NCBI RefSeq assembly: GCF_024436435.1
Contig: NZ_JAFMZP010000007.1
Location: 62,001-126,000, forward strand
Direction of reading: 5' to 3'
From: Desertivirga xinjiangensis
Lineage (GTDB): Bacteria; Bacteroidota; Bacteroidia; Sphingobacteriales; Sphingobacteriaceae
DNA length: 64,000 bases
A program made the position numbers and the translations under genes. Position 1 is the first letter of the stretch. Each line of letters starts with the position of its first letter. This document shows positions 38,301 to 47,300 of this stretch, one piece after another. The notes beneath the pieces are model-generated. The model worked only from the letters and a program-made list of their open reading frames with translations. It was not told the DNA's origin and searched no databases.

Positions 38301-41300
38301 TCAGCTACTCGCTCAGCGGTACAGCAATAAGTGGAAAAGACTATACGGTATCAACTACTGGTACTGTAACCCTTTTTGCAGGGGAAAAGAGCAGAACGTT
38401 AAATATCCCTGTCCTGGATGACCAGGAAGTTGAAGATACCGAAACGGTGATCCTGACGACTAATGGTGTAAGCAGCGGGGGGTATGGAATTGCGGTGAAC
38501 AACAGCCCTCAAAGCCTGAATATTATTGATAACGATAAAGCGACGCTAAGCCTTGCCGGTCCGGCTACGGTTACCGAAGGGAAAGATGGCGAAAGTCAGA
38601 CGCTTAATTTTGTGGTCACTCTAGACAAGGCAGTAGCGGGAGGCTTTGATTTAGATTTTACTACTCAAGATGGTTCCGCCCACAGCTTAGACAATGATTA
38701 TGTTTCCAACAGCGGGCAGCTGCACTTTGCAGGTCAGGCGGGAGAAACTGATACTATTAAAGTGGTTGTTATTGGAGATGGCAGGATAGAAGATCCTGAG
38801 AACTTCCTGGTAAAATTAGGCAGTGTTCCGGCCGCCCTGGCAGGGCGCCTGAGCATTCAGGGGCAGAGTTCACTTTCTGTTACGATCAGCAACGATGATT
38901 TCGGTATCATTAAAATCACTCCGGGCAGTGGTTCAGAAGATGGTCCGGAAGCCGGCAGCTTCAGGTTCGACTTTGAAAATGGAGTAAGCTCGGATAAAGA
39001 AACGATCGTTCGCTTCAAGCTGGATGGAAGTGCCACGAGTGCTGACTATACCGGTGCAGGTATCACCTCAGTAACGATCCCTCCCGGCGCTAAAACTCAT
39101 CTACTGGAGCTTCCGGTGATCGATGATGACATAGCTGAAGATACGGAAGATGTTCGCTTGACAGTAACTGCAGTAGACAGCCATTACATTAACCATATCT
39201 CGGTAGCTAATTCTCCCCAAAGCTTTAGCATCACCGATAACGACAAGGCGACTTTAAGGATCGCTGATGCAACAGTAACTGAAGGTCAGAGTGGAATCAC
39301 GACGATCAGCTTTAATGTGACCCTGGATAAAGCTACCGGCAAACCTTTTACAGTAAACTACGCTACCGCCGATAGCTCAGCCATGGCTGGAGATGATGAC
39401 TATATCGCTGCAACTGGTACGCTGAGTTTTGATGGAACCAAACCTGAGACCAAAGCCATTGAAATCATAGTTAAGGGCGATCGTAAAATAGAAGCGGATG
39501 AATACTTTACAATAGATCTTACCGGACATAATTATAACAATACCCTGAGTATTCCTCTTGATGGGGCAAGCGCCCGGGGTACTATTGTGAATGATGATTC
39601 AGCGGTGATCCATATCACTACCCGGGATGGCTCGGAAACGGGGCCATCGGATGCTGTCTTTACCTTCCGTTTGCCTAAAGGCATGAGTGTAAATGAGCCT
39701 ACGAGCATCAAATATAGTTTATCAGGCGTAGCCCAGAGCGGCCTGGATTATACCGGCTCTCAGTCCGGAACTATCATCCTTCCTGCAAATACTGACAGCG
39801 TTGAGTTAAGGCTTCCTGTAATTGCCGACCAGGTAGCGGAATATACTGAGAGCGTGATCATCACAGCCGATGTCGTTTCCAGCAAGACGGGGCTGAAGAT
39901 AGATAACCCGACTACCGGTCTGAATATTTACGATAAGGACCAGGCAATGCTAAGTTTAAGTGGTCCTGCGAGTGTTATGGAAGGTACTGGTGGTATCCGG
40001 GAAGTGAACTTTATCGTCACCCTGGACAGAGCAACAGCCGGGCCTTTCAAAGTAAACTACGAAACCTTTGATGGTTCTGCAAGTTCAGCAAATTCAGCCG
40101 ATAACGATTATGTTTCGAACATAGGCGAGTTGTATTTTGCAGGAAAGGCCGGAGAAAAGGATACAATAACCGTTAAGATCAATACCGACTATAAGATTGA
40201 AAGCCCGGAGACCTTTGGAATCAGACTTACCGGGCTGACAGAGAATTTTGATGATCGTTTGATGATTGCTGCACCAGCTTCCCATGTTGTTGAGATCCTT
40301 AATGACGATCTTGGTGTAATATCAATTACTCCGGGGAACGGATCAGAAAATGGGCCTTCTCCTGCCAGCTTCAGGTTCGACTTTTTAAATGACGTATACT
40401 CAGAAGCAAGTACAGTCATTAACTTCAGACTTGATGGTAGTGCTAAGGGGCAAGATTATACCGGGGCTGGCATCACTTCAGTGACGATCCCAGCCGGGAT
40501 GAAAACCTATATTCTGGAACTTCCGGTCATAGATGATAACATAGCTGAAGGCACAGAAACAATTGTATTAACCGCAGGAACTGTTGGCAGTCCTTTCAGC
40601 CCGCACGCGCTTACGGTAGATAATTCACCGCATAGCCTGGACATTACAGATAATGACAAGGCGACTTTAAGAATTGCTGACGCCAAAGTTACTGAAGGTG
40701 AGGGAACCACTACGATCAGTTTTGACGTGACCCTGGATAAGGCTACCGGGAATCCCATTGTAGTAAATTACTCCGTTACCGATGTTTCGACCACGGCGAG
40801 CGAGGATTATATAGTTCCGGGCGGAAGTCTTCAGTTTGATGGACAAAATCCGGAGACCAAGCAGATCAGCATTACGGTTAAAGGGGATCATATGATGGAG
40901 GGTGACGAAACCTTTACGGTAAGCCTTACCGGACATAATTATAACAACACCTTAAGTATTCCTGTTGGCGGCGCAAGCGCTACAGGCACCATCCTGGACG
41001 ACGATTTGGCGGAGATTACAATTACTCCAGCCGACGCTAAGGAAGGTGAGCTAGCGGGCAGCTTCGTCATTGGTTTCCGGGGTGATGTAGTTGTGAAAGA
41101 AGATGTGGTAGTGAATTATTCGCTTGGCGGCACAGCTGTAAGTGGAAAAGACTATACAGGAACCACAAGCGGTAGTGTCATTATCCGTGCTGGCGAAAAG
41201 AGTGAAGTCGTAAATCTTCCTGTAGTAGATGACCAGGAAGTAGAGGATACCGAAACGATAATTCTGACCAGCACAGGTGTGACCAGCAACAGCAGATATA

Positions 41301-44300
41301 ACATCCCGGTAACCAATAGTCCCGCAAGCCTGAATATTATTGACAATGACAAAGCTACTCTAAGCCTTGCCGGTCCGGCTACTGTTACAGAAGGGAAAGA
41401 TGGCAGCAGCCAGACGCTTAATTTTGTTGTGACCCTGGACAAGGCAGTGTCCGGAGGTTTTAATATCGATTACAGTACGGAAGATGGTTCGGCTCAAAGC
41501 GGAGATAATGACTATATATCTAATAGCGGTAAGCTTCACTTTGCTGGCGATGCAGGGGAGACAGACACAATTAAAGTGACGATCACGGGTGATGGGAAAA
41601 TTGAGCTGGATGAGAACTTTTTAGTGAAACTGGGAAGTCTTCCCGCAGTCCTTGGAAATCGTCTTGTTTTTCAGGGGCCGGACGAACTTTCAATTCTGAT
41701 CACTAATGATGATCAGGGAGCTATTGAGATCATACCAGGTAACGGCTCAGAGGATGGTCCGCTGGCTGGCAGCTTTACTTTCAAATTTCCTGATGGGGTG
41801 AAATCTGATAAGGAAACAACCATCAGCTTTAACCTTGGAGGAACTGCTAGAAACGAAGATTACACAGGTGCTGGCATTACTTCAATAAAGATCCCGGCCG
41901 GAGATAACCAAAGTGTTTTGACGCTTCCGGTATTAGACGACAATATCGCAGAAGGTACGGAAAATGTGATATTGACTGCAACAGGAGTGTCCAGCCCTTA
42001 CACTATCGCGGTAGATAAATCACCTAAGATCCTGAATATTACCGATAATGACGAAGCAACTATACGCATCTCTAATGCCTCGGTTAGCGAAGGACATAGC
42101 GGAAATACGACGATCAGTTTTAACGTTAGTCTGGATAAAGCTACGGGAACGCCTTTTACAGTAAACTATTCTACTGCTGATGGTTCAGCGAAGGTAGCCG
42201 ACAACGATTACACTGCTTTGTCGGATACCCTGTACTTTGATGGGAAACAGCCTTTGACACAAACGATCAATATATCAGTTAGGGGTGACCGTAAAGTAGA
42301 GGAGAATGAAACCTTCACCGTAAGTCTGACCGGACACAGCTTTAACAATACCTTAAGTATTCCTGTAGGAGGAGCCAGTGCAAGCGGTACCATCCTGAAC
42401 GATGATCTGGCAGAGATCAGGATCAGTAGCCTTGATGGTTCAGAAACAGGTCCGTCGGCTGCCAGCTTCCTCTTCCGTTTCCCTCAGGGAGTAACTGTGT
42501 CTAAGGAAACAAATATCACTTATACCTTATCGGGTGCAGCCCGGGGTGGTCTGGACTACATAGGTGCTCAGACGGGTACGGTCATTATTCCAGCTAATAC
42601 GGATAGCGTAAGGCTGATCCTTCCGGTCATAGCCGACCAGGTAGCGGAGTACACCGAGAGTGTGGTCATTACAGCGAGTTTGCCGCCTGGCACGAATGAC
42701 GTAAGCATAGTTAACCCAACGGCTAGTTTAAATATTTATGACCAGGACCAGGCAATGCTTAGTTTAAGTGGTCCGGCAAGTATTATCGAGGGTGATGATG
42801 GTATCGAAAAAGTACAATTTATCGTCACTCTGGACAAAGCAACCTCAGGTGGTTTCAAGGTAAACTACAGGACTGTTGACAGATCAGCAAAAACAGCGGA
42901 TAATGACTACGTGGCCAATATTGGTCAGCTGGAATTTGCCGGTACTGCCGGTGAAACCGATACTATCACAGTGGTGATCAATGGAGATCGTAAGATAGAA
43001 GATACTGAGGAGTTTGGTCTGGAACTTACCAGCCTGACAGAGGACTTTGATGATCGTCTGGTCATCAGGGGTGGGGCTTTATTGGTAGAGATCAGGAATG
43101 ACGATTTGGGAATGGTTAGGATTACTCCGGCCAGCGGTTCAGAAAACGGTCCGGCTTCGGCCAGCTTCCTGTTTGAATTTGAAAATGGTGTAAGTTCGGA
43201 TGAAGATACCAAAGTCGAGTTCCAACTTTCCGGAACTGCCAGGGACGCAGATTATACCCGGCCAGTTCTTAGTTCGGTGTTAATTCCGGCCGGAGCTACG
43301 AGCTATCCGGTAAATCTTCCTGTGATCGATGATAACGTCGCGGAGGGTACTGAAACAGTTATACTGACGACAGGAACGGTTGAAAGTCGTCATGGGGTGA
43401 CAGTAACCAATTCGCCTCAGAGCCTGGAAATTACGGATAACGACCAGGCTACCTTAAGCATCTCTGATGCTGCAGTAACCGAAGGGCATAGTGGTACCAC
43501 TACGATCAGTTTCAACGTGACGCTGGATAAAGCTACCGGAGATGGGTTTACAGTCAGCTATTCCATGGCTGACAGTACAGCCACCATAGCCGACAATGAT
43601 TATGAAATTCAGACCGCTCCGCTTTATTTTGACGGAACAAAGCCTGAAACAAAAACGATCAGCATCACCGTTAAGGGAGATCATAAGATCGAGAAAGATG
43701 AAAGATTTACGGTAAGCCTGGATGGACATACTTATAATAATACCTTAAGTATTCCTGTTGGAAGTGCAACAGCTAAGGGTGCCATCCTGAACGATGATCT
43801 TGCAGATATCGTAATCACTGCAGCCGATGGCAAGGAAGATGGAGCGGTTGCAGGCAGCTTTGTTTTTAGTTTTTCCGGCGATGCCTTTGCGGATAAAGAT
43901 GTAGTGGTTGATTACTCGCTGACGGGTACGGCCGTAAGTGGAAAAGATTATACCGGATCCACAACTGGCAGTGTAACCATACTGGCAGGGAATAAGAGTG
44001 TAACTCTAAACGTACCTGTAATAGACGACCAGGAAGTGGAAGATACTGAAACGGTAATTCTAAAGAGCACGGGCATAAGCACTGAATACGGAATCGTGGT
44101 GAAGGATAGCTCTGCAATCCTTAATATTATTGATAATGACAATGCAATGCTAAGCTTCGCCGGTCCGGCTACTATTACCGAAGGTGCAGATGGCAACAGC
44201 CAGACCCTTAATTTTATTGTCACACTAGACAAGGCAGTTCCCGGAGGTTTTAGTATCGATTACAATACTGACGATGGATCAGCCACAAGTGCAGATAATG

Positions 44301-47300
44301 ATTATGTTTCCAACAGTGGCCAGCTGCACTTTGCAGGTCAGGCGGGAGAAACCGATACCATCAAAGTGCTTGTTAACGGTGATCGGAAGATCGAAAAGAA
44401 TGAGAACTTTTTAGTAAAACTGGGCGGTGTACCGGCAGCTTTGGCGGATCGTCTTAGCATTCAGGGCTCGGGCTCTCTTTCTGTTGTGATCACAAACGAT
44501 GATCAAGGTGACATTGAGATCACGCCAGCGAACGGTTCAGAAAATGGCCCTGCGGCAGCCAGCTTTACCTTCAAATTCCCTGATGGAGTAAGTTCGGATG
44601 AAGAAACGGTGATCGACTTTAAACTCGAGGGAAGTGCTCAGGGCACGGATTACACCGGCGGAGGCATCACTTCTATTGCGATACCAGCGGGAGAGAATAG
44701 CCGTGAACTGAAGCTTCCGGTTATTGATGATGCCATTGCTGAAGGTACTGAAACAGTGATCCTGACGGCAACGTCGATTCGTAGTCCTTATGCTATCACA
44801 GTAAATAATGCGCCTAAGAGTCTCAATATTGAGGATAACGATCAGGCTACCTTAAGTATCTCAGATACTACAGTTACCGAAGGTAACAGCGGCAATACAG
44901 AAATCAGGTTTAACCTGACGCTTGATAAGGCCACCGGTAAACAATTCAGCGTAGATTATTCAAGTACCGATGGTACAGCAACAGTGGCTGATAATGATTA
45001 CGAAGCGATAACGGGTAACATCAGCTTTGACGGGCTTAAGGCAGAAACTAAAACTATCCTGGTCAAGGTGAAGGGAGATCAGAAGATTGAAACAGACGAA
45101 AAGTTTGTGCTAACCATAAAAAATCTGGTCAAGCCTGCAGAGACACCATTATCTATTGGCCAGTTTCAGGCTACCGGTACTATACTGGATGACGACAATA
45201 TGCTTGCTAACAATACCATTACGCTAAGCAAGTTATCGGATGGTGCAGAGCCTGGAACTAATGCCACTTTCAGGGTGAGCTTCCCGGCTGGAGTGACCAG
45301 CATCAGACCAACGACTGTTGAATATGGTATTGGAGGAACAGCCAGCAATAATGCGGATTATATTGAGCTGAGTGGCTTAGCAAGCATTCCTGCAGGAGAG
45401 AATTATGCTGATATTATTGTGGAAGTCACCGATGATCAGTTACTTGAACCTGTTGAAACAATAGCGCTGACTCTGACAAAGGCAAGTAATAACGGCTTCT
45501 CTGTGTTTGCTTTAAATCCTGCAATGCCAGTCACCGCTACTATCTCAGATGACGATAATGCCATCCTGAGGATCAGCAGGCCATCCATAAAAGAAGGCGA
45601 CAACGGTACTGTAACTGCTGATTTTAATGTGATATTAAGTTCGGCAACTAATGCGAAGTTTTCTGTAGACTACGCTACAAAGGATGGTACCGCTACTGTG
45701 GCCGATAAAGATTATGAGGCTAGAAATGGTTTCATAGAGTTTACTGGTACACAGGTTGGCGAAACTCATACCATCAGCGTTACGGTGAACGGTGACAAAA
45801 AGATCGAGCGCGATGAAACTTTCACCCTGGAGTTAAGTAACCTGACAGAAAGCTTTGGCGGTCGCCTGGTGCTGAGCGGATCTCCTTCTACCGCAACTAT
45901 TCTTGATGACGACAATATTCCGGCAAATAAGAAGATCACGGTTACCAGGGACGACGCTGCTGAAGGAGAGTATGATGGCAAATTTACATTCAGTTTCCCT
46001 GCAGGCGTTAGTTCCGATGTACAAACGACGATTCCTTTTAAATTAAATGGGACAGCTAAGGGCGCTGGTCTCGACTACCAGGCTATGCCGTCTGCAACAG
46101 TGATAACTATTCCTGCCGGTGAAACTTCGGCTAGTATAACTATTCCTGTAATGGATGATGCAGTGATTGAGGAAACAGAAACGGTAATTCTTGTGCCGGA
46201 AACAATTACCAATAATCGCTACAACGGTATTACAGTAAATACACCGGTTCCTGTACTCCGGATCTTTGATAATGACAAAGGCGAGCTGAAAGTAAGCAAT
46301 CCAGTCATCGTGGAAGGGAATAGCGGAGGAACTCGCGTGATATTTGAGGTCACCTCTACTTTGGAGACGCGGGCAGCATTTACTGTAGATTACACTACCA
46401 GCGATGGAACAGCCACTTTAAGCGATAAGGATTATAACTTTAAAAAGGGAACACTTGCTTTTAACGGAGAGACAGCTGGAGAGACTAAAACTATTGAGGT
46501 CTTCATTAACGGAGACATCAACATCGAAGGGGATGAGACCTTCAATTTAGAGTTAAGCAACGTTTCGAATACTTACGGCAATACACTGGCTGTAAACGTT
46601 TATCCAGGGGTATGTACTATTCTAAATGATGACAATCCACCGATAGCAGCAGAGGACATTATCAGCACAGATGAAGACGTTCCGGTTACTCACAATATTG
46701 TCAATAACGACAGCGATACAGACGGAACTATCGATCCTGGAAGTCTGGAGGTTGTTACGGGAGCTCAGTATGGTACGGTGATTAAACATCCCGATGGTAC
46801 GGTTACTTATACACCTAAGAAAGACTTCAATGGGGTTGATAACTTTACCTATACTGTAAAGGACAATACCGGACTGGTATCTGATTTTACAAGCGTGATC
46901 ATTGTAGTGAATGCTGTGAATGATGCGCCGGTGGCGAATGATGATGAGCTGGAAACCGAACAGGATCTTGCTTTCTCCGGTAATGTGGGATTGAATGATG
47001 CCGATGTCGACGCTGATCACCTGAGCTTTACTAAGCTTTCAGAGCCGGCTAATGGTTCTCTGGTTTTTGCATCGACCGGGGAATTTACTTATACTCCTGT
47101 CAGAGGTTTTACAGGTGTAGATATGTTTACGTATAAGGTGTGTGATCCTTATGGAGAATGTGATGAGGCGACCGTAATGATTGCAGTAGATGCTACTACG
47201 ATAGTTCATCTTACTCCGGAGCTGAGTACCATAGCGGAAGGTAAGAAAACCACAATTACCGCTATGCTCGAACGGCCATTTAAAGACGATGTAGTGATCA

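Noticed and set aside
35050-44845. Regularly spaced repeats as a CRISPR array
   Set aside because: The repeats are long (about 340 and 1400 bp), translate in one frame and vary like protein domains.
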